The position numbers were made by a program, and so were the translations under genes. Of a stretch of 64,000 bases of DNA, positions 1-8,219 are shown one piece after another. The stretch is from NCBI RefSeq assembly GCF_028595265.1, contig NZ_JAQQXP010000001.1:2976001-3040000 (forward strand), in the 5' to 3' direction. How positions within the stretch are numbered: the stretch's first letter is position 1; each line of letters opens with the position of its first letter. Source of the stretch: Alteromonas gilva (GTDB lineage Bacteria > Pseudomonadota > Gammaproteobacteria > Enterobacterales > Alteromonadaceae). A model generated the notes under the pieces. That model had not been told where the DNA came from, ran no database searches, and saw nothing but the letters and a program-made list of their open reading frames with translations.

Positions 1-447
1 CGCCAACTCGTGGGGTGCGAAGCCACCGAACACAACCGAGTGAATAGCACCGAGGCGAGCCACCGCCAGCATTGCGATAACAGCTTCATTGATCATCGGC
101 ATATACACAACAACCCGATCGCCTTTAGTAACTCCGCGGGCTTTTAATACACCCGCAAAAAGCGCGACCTGTTGCTGCAACTGTTTATAGGTTAATACTG
201 ATTTGGCATTAGTGACCGGAGAATCATAAATAATAGCAGGCTGGTTGCCACGGCCATTGTCGACATGATAATCAACCGCCATGTAAGCGGTATTCATTTC
301 ACCATCTTCAAACCAATGATAATTGCCCTCGTTATCCTGCGTGAGTATGTCTTGCGGGAATTTATACCAGGGAAGCGCGTTGGCTTGCTCCGCCCAAAAC
401 CGGGCGGGCTGTTCAATAGAACGCTGATATTCTGATCGGTATGACAT
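1..447 (-). CDS. Acyl-CoA synthetase of the PrpE/Acs family, N-terminal part (runs off the window)
   Basis: The first 149 codons are visible, from an ATG at 447 reading leftward. The translation opens MSYRSEYQRSIEQPARFWAE, continues with a 'PAIIYDSPVT' segment, and later has 'GDRVVVYMPM' and 'GAIHSVVFGGF'. These are conserved in AMP-forming acetyl/propionyl-CoA synthetases. The YDSPVT segment and the short N-terminus fit the propionate-type (PrpE) subgroup better than classical Acs. The enzyme would activate propionate or acetate to the acyl-CoA in the cytoplasm. The adenylation core and the regulatory lysine lie outside the window, so the substrate cannot be settled. A CrbS/CrbR-like pair, known in vibrios and pseudomonads to control acs, lies about 8 kb away. 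Family is secure; the choice between PrpE and Acs is inferred. Confidence 0.85.
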   Translation of the reverse strand, partial: MSYRSEYQRSIEQPARFWAEQANALPWYKFPQDILTQDNEGNYHWFEDGEMNTAYMAVDYHVDNGRGNQPAIIYDSPVTNAKSVLTYKQLQQQVALFAGVLKARGVTKGDRVVVYMPMINEAVIAMLAVARLGAIHSVVFGGFAPHELA

Positions 448-589
448 AAATATTCATTTCCTACACGTAATGTTGAGCGCTGAAAGCTACTATGAAAACT
501 TCAGCATCACATTACAGTAATCGAAAATGCGTTAATTGCGCATACGACCTTGGGCTTAGATGTCGACAATATTGTTAATTTTTGTTCTT

Positions 590-3160
590 TCAGACGTGCT
601 GACGTGGTGCCAGAACGCTTCCGTGAATGTAGTCCAGCCAGGCCTTTTCGGGTAATGGTCTGGAAAAATAGTACCCCTGAAAAAACTGACAGCCCCGGCT
701 TAACAGATAATCACGTTGAAAGTCGTTTTCGATGCCCTCTGCCACATTGCTTACCTTTAGCGCCTGGGCTAAATCGATAATCGAATTGACGATAGGCACA
801 TCGTCGTCTTTGTAAGTAATTTCGTCCACAAAGTAGCGGTCAATTTTAAGCTCTGAAATGGGAAGTTCTTTAAGGTAACTCAAACTTGAATAGCCGGTAC
901 CAAAGTCATCAATCGAAAATGAAAAGCCCAGCTGACCCAGCTCTTCCATCCGTTCACGAACCAAATCAATACTGGAGACCAGCGTAGTTTCGGTAATTTC
1001 AAGCATTAAGTCCTGGGGTGCCACCTGCCAATCCCCGACCAGTTTTTGCAAGGTATCAGGAAAATCAGCACGTACAATATGGCGACCACTGATATTTACC
1101 GCAATACGAGTTGACTGGTTGAGCTCCCGGCATCGTTTTATCAGGCGACAGACATCATTCAATACCCAGTTACTAATATCGATAATGGCATCGCTTTCTT
1201 CGGCAATCGGAATAAACTCAGCCGGGCTGATAAAGCCCAGTTCAGGGTGCTCCCAGCGGATCAGAGCTTCTGACCCAACAACACGATTTTGCGCATCTAA
1301 CTGGGGTTGCAGCATTAAATAAAACTCATCGTTCTGCAGGGCATTTTGAAAGGAATGACTTATCGTATTGTACCGGTTATAGTCTTCAAACGCACTTTTA
1401 TCCAGTGTCAAAAGACTCCCAACACCTTGTTTTTTAGCGCGTTTATTGGCAAACGACAATATCCCGTTAATTTTTTCGTAGCTGGCTTTTGACGCCTCCA
1501 GGCGACAGGAAGATATTGCCGCAGTCACAGCGTGACTTAAGTCAGCGGTGACAACAGGTTCCTTGATTGCTTTGTTTAACGCATACTCCAGCATGTTGAT
1601 GTTATCGTGACTTTGCTGGTCGCTACCGATGGGAGCCGTAGACAAAATTAAAAAGTTATCACCAATGCCCCTGTACACCTTTAGCCCCTGGGAAACCACA
1701 TTGGTTAAGCGCTCGGCGATAGTCAGCAAAATTTTATCGCCCACATTCTTACCAAAACTCAGGTTGTACTGCGTAAAATTATCCATGTCTATAAGGCAAC
1801 AATATATATCCAGTACCTTAAAGTGCGACGAGGCTTGTTTGAGCACTTTTGCCAAATCAATCTCAAATGAGCGCATATTAGGTAATGCGGTCAGCGCGTC
1901 AAAATATGCCGCATGGTAAATTTCTTCCATGGCTTTCTTGCGCTCAGTGATATCTTTTACAATACCAATAAACTGACGCTGACCATCCTGAATAACCTCA
2001 GAGAGAGACAATTCAATGGGAAATACCCGCCCTGATTTGTGCAATCCCGGTAACTCGCGACCCACACCAATTATTTTTGCGCGGCCAGTTTCCAGATAAT
2101 GTGCAATAAACTCATCATGATATTTCGCGTAAGGCTCAGGCATTAAAATGCTGACATTTTCACCCACTATCTCATCAGCTTCGAAACCAAAGATTGTCGA
2201 CATTGTGCTGTTTGCGGTAATGATAATGCCATTGGTGTCGATAGTCACCACAGCGTCATTTAAATTATCAAGAATAGCAGTCAGGTAGGCAGCATGATTG
2301 TACTCGGTTTCAAGTAACCGGTATTGTTCAGTAACATCCTCCAATGCGCCGTAAATATGGGTAACCTTGTTTCCCGCGTAACGGGGTTTGCAGGTTGCTT
2401 TCACCCGGATTGTGCTGCCATCAGCGCGATTTAGAGCCCCCTCAAGACAATACTCTCCGCCCGCGATAATAACGTTGTTAACGCCTGCGCGTATATCGGC
2501 TTTGGTCTCCGGCGCAAAATAAGATAACGAGGCTTCTAAGTCTATGGGTGCACCAATGGGCAGACCGTAAAGCAGAAACATTTCATCAGTCCAGGTGAGC
2601 GCACCGCTCGCCAGGTCAACTTCCCAACCGCCGGTTTTAGAGATAGAGCCTATTTCGTTGAGTAGTTCCAGCTTTTGATTAAGCAGGGCGTTGGTGCTGA
2701 TAACAGGACAGGCATGATCCTGGGCTTTTTCGATAACCAGCGATATACGCTGACAGGCAATCTCAAGAGCAGGTTCACATAAGGTCGAAAGCTTCGAACT
2801 CTGCTCACACATCATCACAATGCAAGCAACCGGTAATCCATCGGGTATATAAAGCTGTTTAGCAATGCAGTGGAAATTATTATGCAAAGCATTTCCATCG
2901 AAGACTAATTTACTCACTTCCATAGTTGCCAAACTAAGGTAATCATAGTCCGGTATTTCAAGCTCTACACTTTCAACCGGTATCGCCTTGCCATTGAGCT
3001 GATAAAACATCACGTTGTCAGCGCGATACGCAGTGTCGAGCCCAATCACTGCAATGCCGCAACATCCTGAGATTTGCGTTGCCTGCCCGGCGATTGTGCG
3101 AAAGTTGAATCCTGATAATTTGGCCAATGCATTCGGCCGGTTAAAACTCTGGTCTTCCAT
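590..3160 (-). CDS. GAF-PAS-PAS-GGDEF-EAL protein, probable c-di-GMP phosphodiesterase
   Basis: 856 residues with no membrane segment. In order: a GAF-like region (about 20-150), a PAS domain (about 170-285, 'GGWEVDLASGALTWTDEMF'), a second PAS (about 290-410, ending IVKDITERK), a GGDEF domain (about 420-590) and an EAL domain (about 605-850). The GGDEF signature is degenerate (GIGDN near residue 498), so cyclase activity is unlikely. The EAL domain keeps EALIRW (near 631), DDFGTGYSSL, LKIDR and AEGIE, so it should hydrolyse cyclic di-GMP. It is probably a cytoplasmic sensor-controlled phosphodiesterase; the signal is unknown. The gene is monocistronic, with about 140 bp to the acyl-CoA synthetase start. 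The ATG is preceded only by a weak ribosome site. Confidence 0.9.
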   Translation of the reverse strand: MEDQSFNRPNALAKLSGFNFRTIAGQATQISGCCGIAVIGLDTAYRADNVMFYQLNGKAIPVESVELEIPDYDYLSLATMEVSKLVFDGNALHNNFHCIAKQLYIPDGLPVACIVMMCEQSSKLSTLCEPALEIACQRISLVIEKAQDHACPVISTNALLNQKLELLNEIGSISKTGGWEVDLASGALTWTDEMFLLYGLPIGAPIDLEASLSYFAPETKADIRAGVNNVIIAGGEYCLEGALNRADGSTIRVKATCKPRYAGNKVTHIYGALEDVTEQYRLLETEYNHAAYLTAILDNLNDAVVTIDTNGIIITANSTMSTIFGFEADEIVGENVSILMPEPYAKYHDEFIAHYLETGRAKIIGVGRELPGLHKSGRVFPIELSLSEVIQDGQRQFIGIVKDITERKKAMEEIYHAAYFDALTALPNMRSFEIDLAKVLKQASSHFKVLDIYCCLIDMDNFTQYNLSFGKNVGDKILLTIAERLTNVVSQGLKVYRGIGDNFLILSTAPIGSDQQSHDNINMLEYALNKAIKEPVVTADLSHAVTAAISSCRLEASKASYEKINGILSFANKRAKKQGVGSLLTLDKSAFEDYNRYNTISHSFQNALQNDEFYLMLQPQLDAQNRVVGSEALIRWEHPELGFISPAEFIPIAEESDAIIDISNWVLNDVCRLIKRCRELNQSTRIAVNISGRHIVRADFPDTLQKLVGDWQVAPQDLMLEITETTLVSSIDLVRERMEELGQLGFSFSIDDFGTGYSSLSYLKELPISELKIDRYFVDEITYKDDDVPIVNSIIDLAQALKVSNVAEGIENDFQRDYLLSRGCQFFQGYYFSRPLPEKAWLDYIHGSVLAPRQHV

Positions 3161-3417
3161 AAACCATCACCATTGATGCTTACTAAACAATAAAACCCAT
3201 ACTTACTCCCATAAGCTTAGGTAAGATTGTTTAAAATACAACTATTTAGCTAACCTGAAAATGATGCGAAAGAAGCCAGATTGGCTTCATCGGTAGCCAT
3301 GCCACAAAACAAACATATCTTACTGATATAAATACAATTATCTATTTCGGGAGCGTTGTGACGTTGCCACTGTACTGACGTTTAACGATTGAAATTTTTG
3401 ATGAGAACCGGGGGCAC
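3161..3417. other. Intergenic stretch without a recognisable gene
   Basis: AT-rich DNA between the start of the EAL-protein gene and the terminator of the cytochrome gene. It should hold the minus-strand promoter of the EAL protein. I see no convincing -35/-10 pair, ORF or RNA gene. Confidence 0.4.
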
Positions 3418-3442
3418 AAAAAAGCCCGGTCAATGCCGGGCT
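3418..3442 (-). terminator. Rho-independent terminator of the cytochrome c' gene
   Basis: On the minus strand a 7-bp stem AGCCCGG/CCGGGCT, with a short loop, is followed by a run of Ts (plus-strand As at 3418-3423). It lies 22 bp downstream of the cytochrome stop codon. Confidence 0.85.
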
Positions 3443-3463
3443 GCATTAAAGTATCTGACAAGG

Positions 3464-3934
3464 TTAGTCTTTGTAATCATCATGACATGATTTACACGAG
3501 CCCCCCAAGGCTCCAATTGCATTTTTATAACGGCTTTCATCACCCGACATAGCGGCGGCCTTTATACCACTGGCCGCTTGTTTAAAATCCGCAATCTTTG
3601 CCAATACATCGGCTTCGTTGGTAAACAACGCAGGTAACGCATCGGTGCTGACATCAAACTGGGTGGTATCCACCAGCAGGTAATCTGCCATCATATCAGC
3701 CAATTGCTCTAACCGGGTGGCGTTGGTCTTCATCACTGCGGCATCATAGGGTAACGCCCCTTTGGCCATACCAAACATCGGTGATGCATTACTTTTGACC
3801 AGTTGATACAACGACTGACGATATTCCACGGCAGCTTCAGCCTGTTTTTCTGATGTCGCCACAGAAGCAGCATGGGTTACCGTCGATAGCCCCAGCGCGA
3901 TCATCGCTGCTGTAAGTACCTTTACTGTTTTCAT
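3464..3934 (-). CDS. Cytochrome c' (periplasmic c-type haem protein)
   Basis: 156 residues from the ATG at 3934, which has GGAG a few bases upstream; a longer frame to 4033 lacks such a site and would run into the dnaJ terminator. The first 22 residues (MKTVKVLTAAMIALGLSTVTHA) are a Sec signal peptide. The mature part is a helical four-helix-bundle type ending with CKSCH, a single C-terminal haem-binding motif, as in cytochrome c'. Members of this family bind NO or CO or carry electrons in the periplasm, and maturation needs the Ccm system. The role here cannot be told from context: the gene stands alone between two terminators, downstream of dnaJ but not co-transcribed with it. Confidence 0.9.
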   Translation of the reverse strand: MKTVKVLTAAMIALGLSTVTHAASVATSEKQAEAAVEYRQSLYQLVKSNASPMFGMAKGALPYDAAVMKTNATRLEQLADMMADYLLVDTTQFDVSTDALPALFTNEADVLAKIADFKQAASGIKAAAMSGDESRYKNAIGALGGSCKSCHDDYKD

Positions 3935-4013
3935 TTCCTGTTCTCCGGTTTGGTTTGTGTAAATTGCCTGTTGGTTGTTAAACCTTTTTTTGTTTGCAGC
4001 TTTTATCTTGAAC

Positions 4014-4046
4014 AAAAAAAAACGGATCAACAAGTGTTGATCCGTT
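4014..4046 (-). terminator. Terminator of dnaJ
   Basis: A perfect 11-bp stem (AACGGATCAAC with GTTGATCCGTT, 4-nt loop) is followed on the minus strand by a long T run. It is 28 bp past the dnaJ stop and overlaps the region before the cytochrome c' start, separating the two units. Confidence 0.92.
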
Positions 4047-4073
4047 AAATACTTATAATTACAAGCTAAATGA

Positions 4074-5210
4074 CTAGTTCGTCAGGTCGTCAAAGAACTT
4101 CTTAACGCCGTCAAAAAAGCCCTGCTCCTTGGGACGGTGCTTGGCCGCATCGGTGCCTTTGCCCATCGATTCGTCCAGTTCACGCAGTAAGTCTTTTTGT
4201 TTCGACGACAGGTTCACTGGCGTTTCCACAACGACTTTACACATTAAGTCGCCGACCGCACCACTACGCACTGATTTTACCCCTTTACCCCGTAAACGGA
4301 ACATACGTCCTGTCTGGGTTTCAGGGTTCACTTTCAGCTTTACTTTACCGTCTAAGGTAGGCACCTGCAGTTCACCGCCGAGCGCCGCCGTGGTAAAGCT
4401 TAAAGGCACTTCACAATACAGGTTGTTACCGTCACGAGTGAAGATATCGTGATCACGCACATGCACCTGCACGTACAAATCGCCTGCTGGCGCGCCATTT
4501 TCACCGGCTTCACCTTCGCCGCTTAAGCGAATACGATCGCCGGTATCAACGCCTGCCGGCACTTTAACCGATAAGGTTTTGGTTTGCTCGGTGCGGCCCT
4601 GCCCATGACATTCATTACAGGGATCGCTGATAATCTTGCCGCGACCAGAACACGTCGGGCACGTTTGCTGAACCGCAAAAAAACCCTGGCGCATTTGCAC
4701 CTGACCCTGGCCATGACAAGTTGGACAGGTTTTCGGACTTGAACCTTTCTTGGCACCAGAGCCATGACAGCCATCGCACGCCACCAGTGTGGGGACGCGA
4801 ATTTCAACGTCTTTACCACGTACCGCTTCTTCCAGCGACATTTCCAGGTTGTAGCGCAAATCAGCGCCCTGACGTGCCCGGGACTGTCGCCCGCGACCAC
4901 CACCAAAGATGTCACCGAAGACGTCACCAAAGATGTCACCAAAGTCAGCACTACCGCCACCAAAGCCGGCACCACCGCGATTTGGATCAACGCCGGCATG
5001 ACCATATTGATCGTAAGCAGCCCGTTTTTGGTCATTCGTCAGCACTTCATAGGCTTCCTGAATTTCCTTAAACTTCACTTCCAGATCTTTATCGCCCTGC
5101 GTACGGTCAGGGTGGTATTTCATAGCCAGTTTTTTGTATGCTTTTTTAATTTCGCGCTCACCGGCACTTTTGTCTACGCCAAGCACTTCGTAGTAATCTC
5201 GTTTCGACAT
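4074..5210 (-). CDS. dnaJ: Chaperone protein DnaJ (Hsp40)
   Basis: 378 residues, normal length for type I DnaJ. The J domain (1-70) has the HPD motif within YHPDRT, which stimulates DnaK ATPase. A Gly/Phe-rich linker follows (about 78-115, repeated GDIFGDVFGDIFGGG), then the zinc-binding region with four CxxCxGxG repeats (CDGCHGSG, CPTCHGQG, CPTCSGRG, CNECHGQG), and the substrate-binding C-terminal domains. It delivers unfolded clients to DnaK in the cytoplasm. It follows dnaK on the same strand after 159 bp that contain a terminator, so full-length dnaJ message probably comes from read-through or its own promoter. Confidence 0.98.
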   Translation of the reverse strand: MSKRDYYEVLGVDKSAGEREIKKAYKKLAMKYHPDRTQGDKDLEVKFKEIQEAYEVLTNDQKRAAYDQYGHAGVDPNRGGAGFGGGSADFGDIFGDVFGDIFGGGRGRQSRARQGADLRYNLEMSLEEAVRGKDVEIRVPTLVACDGCHGSGAKKGSSPKTCPTCHGQGQVQMRQGFFAVQQTCPTCSGRGKIISDPCNECHGQGRTEQTKTLSVKVPAGVDTGDRIRLSGEGEAGENGAPAGDLYVQVHVRDHDIFTRDGNNLYCEVPLSFTTAALGGELQVPTLDGKVKLKVNPETQTGRMFRLRGKGVKSVRSGAVGDLMCKVVVETPVNLSSKQKDLLRELDESMGKGTDAAKHRPKEQGFFDGVKKFFDDLTN

Positions 5211-5286
5211 ATCGCTCGCTATTCCTACCCGTTAAACGCAACGCTTACATTTTTCGCATTGCTTACTTTATTCATCGTTATTACAT

Positions 5287-5320
5287 AAAAAGGCGCAACA
5301 AGGCATTACCTGCTGCGCCT
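5287..5320 (-). terminator. Hairpin terminator between dnaK and dnaJ
   Basis: On the minus strand a 10-bp stem (AGGCGCAGCA pairing with TGTTGCGCCT, one G-T pair) is followed by TTTTTA. It sits 50 bp after the dnaK stop and before dnaJ. It probably makes dnaJ expression lower than dnaK by partial termination. Confidence 0.8.
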
Positions 5321-5369
5321 GATAGGTAACGCTGACCGGCAGAGCAGACCCTGCCGACAGTCTCGTTAC

Positions 5370-7298
5370 TTATTTTTTGTCGTCGTCTTTCACTTCTTCA
5401 AATTCAGCGTCAACAACGTCATCATCAGGCTTGCCTTTGCTTGCGCCGGCATCACCAGCGTCTGCACCACCAGCTGCAGCTTGCTGCGCTTGTGCTGCTT
5501 CCATCAGTTTGGAAGAGGCTTCGATAAGCGCCTGAGTCTTCGCTTCGATTTCAGCCTTGTCTTCACCTTTAGCAGCAGTTTCCAGCGCGCTCAAAGCTTC
5601 TTCGATTGGCGCTTTGTCTTCCGCGCTCAGCGCATCGCCCACTTCTTCAAGCTGCTTGCGCGTCGCGTGAATCATGCCATCAGCCTGGTTGCGGGTTTGA
5701 ATAAGCTCTTCAAATTTCTTATCAGACTCTTTGTTGGCCTCGGCATCGGCAACCATTTTCTCAATTTCATCCTCGCTCAGACCAGAAGACGCCTGAATGG
5801 TGATCTTCTGCTCTTTGCCGGTGTCTTTGTCTTTGGCAGACACATGCAAGATACCGTCAGCATCGATGTCGAAGGTGACTTCGATTTGCGGTACACCGCG
5901 CGCCGCCGGACGAATTCCTTCTAAGTTAAACTGACCCAGTGACTTGTTGCCCTGCGCCTGTTTACGCTCACCTTGCAGTACGTGCACGGTTACCGCAGAC
6001 TGGTTATCTTCTGCTGTTGAGAAGGTTTGCGATTTCTTGGTAGGAATCGTGGTGTTCTTCTCAATCAGTGCGGTCATTACGCCGCCCATGGTTTCGATAC
6101 CCAGTGATAATGGCGTCACGTCAAGTAACAATACGTCTTTCACATCACCCGACAATACACCGCCCTGGATAGCCGCGCCCACAGCAACTGCTTCGTCAGG
6201 GTTGACGTCTTTACGCGGCTCTTTACCGAAGAACTCTGTAACGTATTTTTGCACCAGTGGCATACGCGTTTGACCGCCCACCAGAATGATATCGTTAACG
6301 TCAGACACCGACAGGTCGGCATCGGCCAGCGCTTTTTTCACTGGCTCAAGAGTCTCCTTCACCATGTCTTCTACCAGCGATTCCAACTTGGCGCGAGTTA
6401 CTTTAATCGCCAAGTGCTTAGGACCTGACCCATCAGCAGTGATGTAAGGCAGGTTCACTTCTGTTTGCTGTGAAGAAGACAATTCAATCTTGGCTTTTTC
6501 GCCCGCTTCTTTTAAGCGTTGCATGGCCAGCGGATCTTTACGCAGGTTGATGCCCTGATCTTTATGGAACTCATCTACCAGATACGTAATGATACGGTTG
6601 TCAAAGTCTTCACCACCTAAGTGCGTGTCACCGTTGGTCGCCAGTACTTCGAAGGTGTGCTCACCATCCACTTCATCAATCTCAATGATTGAGATATCAA
6701 ACGTACCACCACCTAAGTCGTACACTGCAATCACGTTGTCGCCAGACTTCTTGTCCATACCGTATGCAAGCGCGGCAGCTGTTGGCTCGTTGATAATACG
6801 CTTCACTTCGAGGCCAGCAATACGTCCGGCATCTTTAGTTGCCTGACGCTGGTTGTCGTTGAAGTAAGCAGGAACTGTAATAACAGCGCCGGTTACTTTT
6901 TCGCCTAAGTAATCTTCTGCGGTTTTCTTCATCTTTTTCAGCACTTCGGCAGAAATTTGCGGCGGCGCAATTTTGTCGCCCTTCACTTCTACCCATGCAT
7001 CACCGTTGTCTGCCTTGGCAATCTTAAATGGCATGATGTCGATGTCGCGCTGTACTTCTTTGTCTTCAAAACGACGACCGATTAAACGCTTAATTGCGAA
7101 AAGTGTGTTTTCCGGATTGGTTACCGCCTGGCGTTTAGCCGACTGACCAACCAGTGTTTCACCGTCGTTTGTGTAAGCGATAATTGATGGCGTTGTGCGA
7201 TCGCCTTCCGCGTTCTCAATTACCCGCGGTTTGTCGCCGTCTAAAACTGCGACACATGAATTCGTTGTACCTAAGTCGATACCAATGATTCTACCCAT
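5370..7298 (-). CDS. dnaK: Chaperone protein DnaK (Hsp70)
   Basis: 642 residues, full length. The N-terminus GIDLGTTNSCVAVLDG is the Hsp70 phosphate-binding signature. The nucleotide-binding domain spans about 1-385 (IAVYDLGGGTFDISI; ILVGGQTRMPLVQ), followed by the linker VLLLDVTPLSLGIE, the substrate-binding beta domain and the helical lid. The C-terminus ends in an acidic EEVKDD tail typical of bacterial DnaK. It is an ATP-dependent folding chaperone and, in gammaproteobacteria, a negative regulator of the heat-shock sigma factor. The ATG has GGAG upstream. It has its own heat-shock promoter (7337-7362) in the grpE-dnaK gap. Confidence 0.98.
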   Translation of the reverse strand: MGRIIGIDLGTTNSCVAVLDGDKPRVIENAEGDRTTPSIIAYTNDGETLVGQSAKRQAVTNPENTLFAIKRLIGRRFEDKEVQRDIDIMPFKIAKADNGDAWVEVKGDKIAPPQISAEVLKKMKKTAEDYLGEKVTGAVITVPAYFNDNQRQATKDAGRIAGLEVKRIINEPTAAALAYGMDKKSGDNVIAVYDLGGGTFDISIIEIDEVDGEHTFEVLATNGDTHLGGEDFDNRIITYLVDEFHKDQGINLRKDPLAMQRLKEAGEKAKIELSSSQQTEVNLPYITADGSGPKHLAIKVTRAKLESLVEDMVKETLEPVKKALADADLSVSDVNDIILVGGQTRMPLVQKYVTEFFGKEPRKDVNPDEAVAVGAAIQGGVLSGDVKDVLLLDVTPLSLGIETMGGVMTALIEKNTTIPTKKSQTFSTAEDNQSAVTVHVLQGERKQAQGNKSLGQFNLEGIRPAARGVPQIEVTFDIDADGILHVSAKDKDTGKEQKITIQASSGLSEDEIEKMVADAEANKESDKKFEELIQTRNQADGMIHATRKQLEEVGDALSAEDKAPIEEALSALETAAKGEDKAEIEAKTQALIEASSKLMEAAQAQQAAAGGADAGDAGASKGKPDDDVVDAEFEEVKDDDKK

Positions 7299-7336
7299 TA
7301 CGTGTCTCCGTATAATTCTCTAATCTTGCAAAATTA

Positions 7337-7362
7337 GTGGGGTTATTTCCCACCGTTTTCAA
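7337..7362 (-). promoter_or_regulatory. Heat-shock (sigma-32 type) promoter of dnaK
   Basis: Minus strand: TTGAAA, 14 nt, CCCCAC. This fits the sigma-32 pattern CTTGAAA-N(13-15)-CCCCATNT. It is 39 bp upstream of the dnaK ATG, and the spacing is identical to the site before grpE. Confidence 0.8.
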
Positions 7363-7385
7363 TAGCTGTCGTAAAAAATATCTTT

Positions 7386-8045
7386 TTATGCTTGTGTATC
7401 AACACCGCTGCTTGGCGCTCTTGATACCATTACCATGGCCGGACGCAACAAACGTCCGTTAAGCTCGTATCCTTTTTGCATAACTGCCATTACCGTGTTG
7501 GGCTCATGGTCAGCACTTTCCTGCATTGACATTGCCTGATGCAATTCCGGATTAAATGCCTCGCCTTGCGGATCAATAGGGACCATTCCGAATTTTTCAA
7601 TTGTGCTGACAAAAGATTTCAGGGTCATTTCTACCCCTTCAATCATTGGCTTGATCGCGTCGTTTTCCGCATCGGCCATTTGTAAACCGCGCTCAAGGTT
7701 GTCAATTACCGGAAGCAGTTCACCGGCAAACCGCTCTAAGGCGAATTTACGCGCCTTTTCAACCTCAGCATCGGCGCGGCGGCGCGCATTATCGGCATCA
7801 GCGCGGGCCCGTAATACTGAGTCCTGCTGTTCGTTTACTGTCGCCTCAGCAGCGGCCAGGGCTTTTTCGAGCTCGGCTATTCTCTCGGCGCTTTCATCCA
7901 CAACCTCACCTTCTACGGCATTGTCGTCGACGATCTCACCCTCTACAGTTTCAACTTCAACCTGTTCAGCTTCAACTGCCTGGCTGTCGGTTTGGCCCTC
8001 AGGGGCTTCATTATTTTCTGTTTGCACGTCGCGTGGCTCGCCCAT
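7386..8045 (-). CDS. grpE: Nucleotide exchange factor GrpE
   Basis: 219 residues from the ATG at 8045 (MGEPRD), which has an excellent GGAGGA site 5 nt upstream; a GTG four codons earlier overlaps that site and is less likely. An acidic, low-complexity N-terminus (about 1-60, repeated 'VEGE(I/V)VD') leads into a long coiled coil (about 55-110) and the compact beta domain (LLPVIDNLERGLQ; PMIEGVEMTLKSF; LHQAMSM; KGYELNGRLLRPAMVMVS). GrpE dimers release ADP from DnaK. It is the first gene of the grpE-dnaK-dnaJ chaperone block and lies directly downstream of a strong heat-shock promoter. The acidic extension is longer than in E. coli GrpE. Confidence 0.96.
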   Translation of the reverse strand: MGEPRDVQTENNEAPEGQTDSQAVEAEQVEVETVEGEIVDDNAVEGEVVDESAERIAELEKALAAAEATVNEQQDSVLRARADADNARRRADAEVEKARKFALERFAGELLPVIDNLERGLQMADAENDAIKPMIEGVEMTLKSFVSTIEKFGMVPIDPQGEAFNPELHQAMSMQESADHEPNTVMAVMQKGYELNGRLLRPAMVMVSRAPSSGVDTQA

Positions 8046-8094
8046 GCTTTCCTCCACAAGTTAAATTGGGTCGTTATTCACATTGAGGCTAGTA

Positions 8095-8120
8095 ATGGGG
8101 GTGGTTTGAGCGCCTTCAAG
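8095..8120 (-). promoter_or_regulatory. Heat-shock (sigma-32 type) promoter of grpE
   Basis: Minus strand: CTTGAA, 14 nt, CCCCAT, a near-consensus sigma-32 promoter. It lies 50 bp upstream of the grpE ATG. Confidence 0.87.
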
Positions 8121-8219
8121 GGTAACCACAATTTTTTTATGGTCGCCAATCAACGATTATTGTTGCCTGGGGTTTTATGCTAACTTTAAGCGCATCGAAT
8201 TTGTGGGTATTGTGGGCTA

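Noticed and set aside
4523..5035. 170-codon minus-strand frame inside dnaJ
   Set aside because: Shifted frame of dnaJ; the dnaJ frame has all expected motifs.
7603..8064. 153-codon plus-strand frame opposite grpE
   Set aside because: Low-complexity Ser/Ala product mirroring the acidic and coiled-coil grpE sequence.
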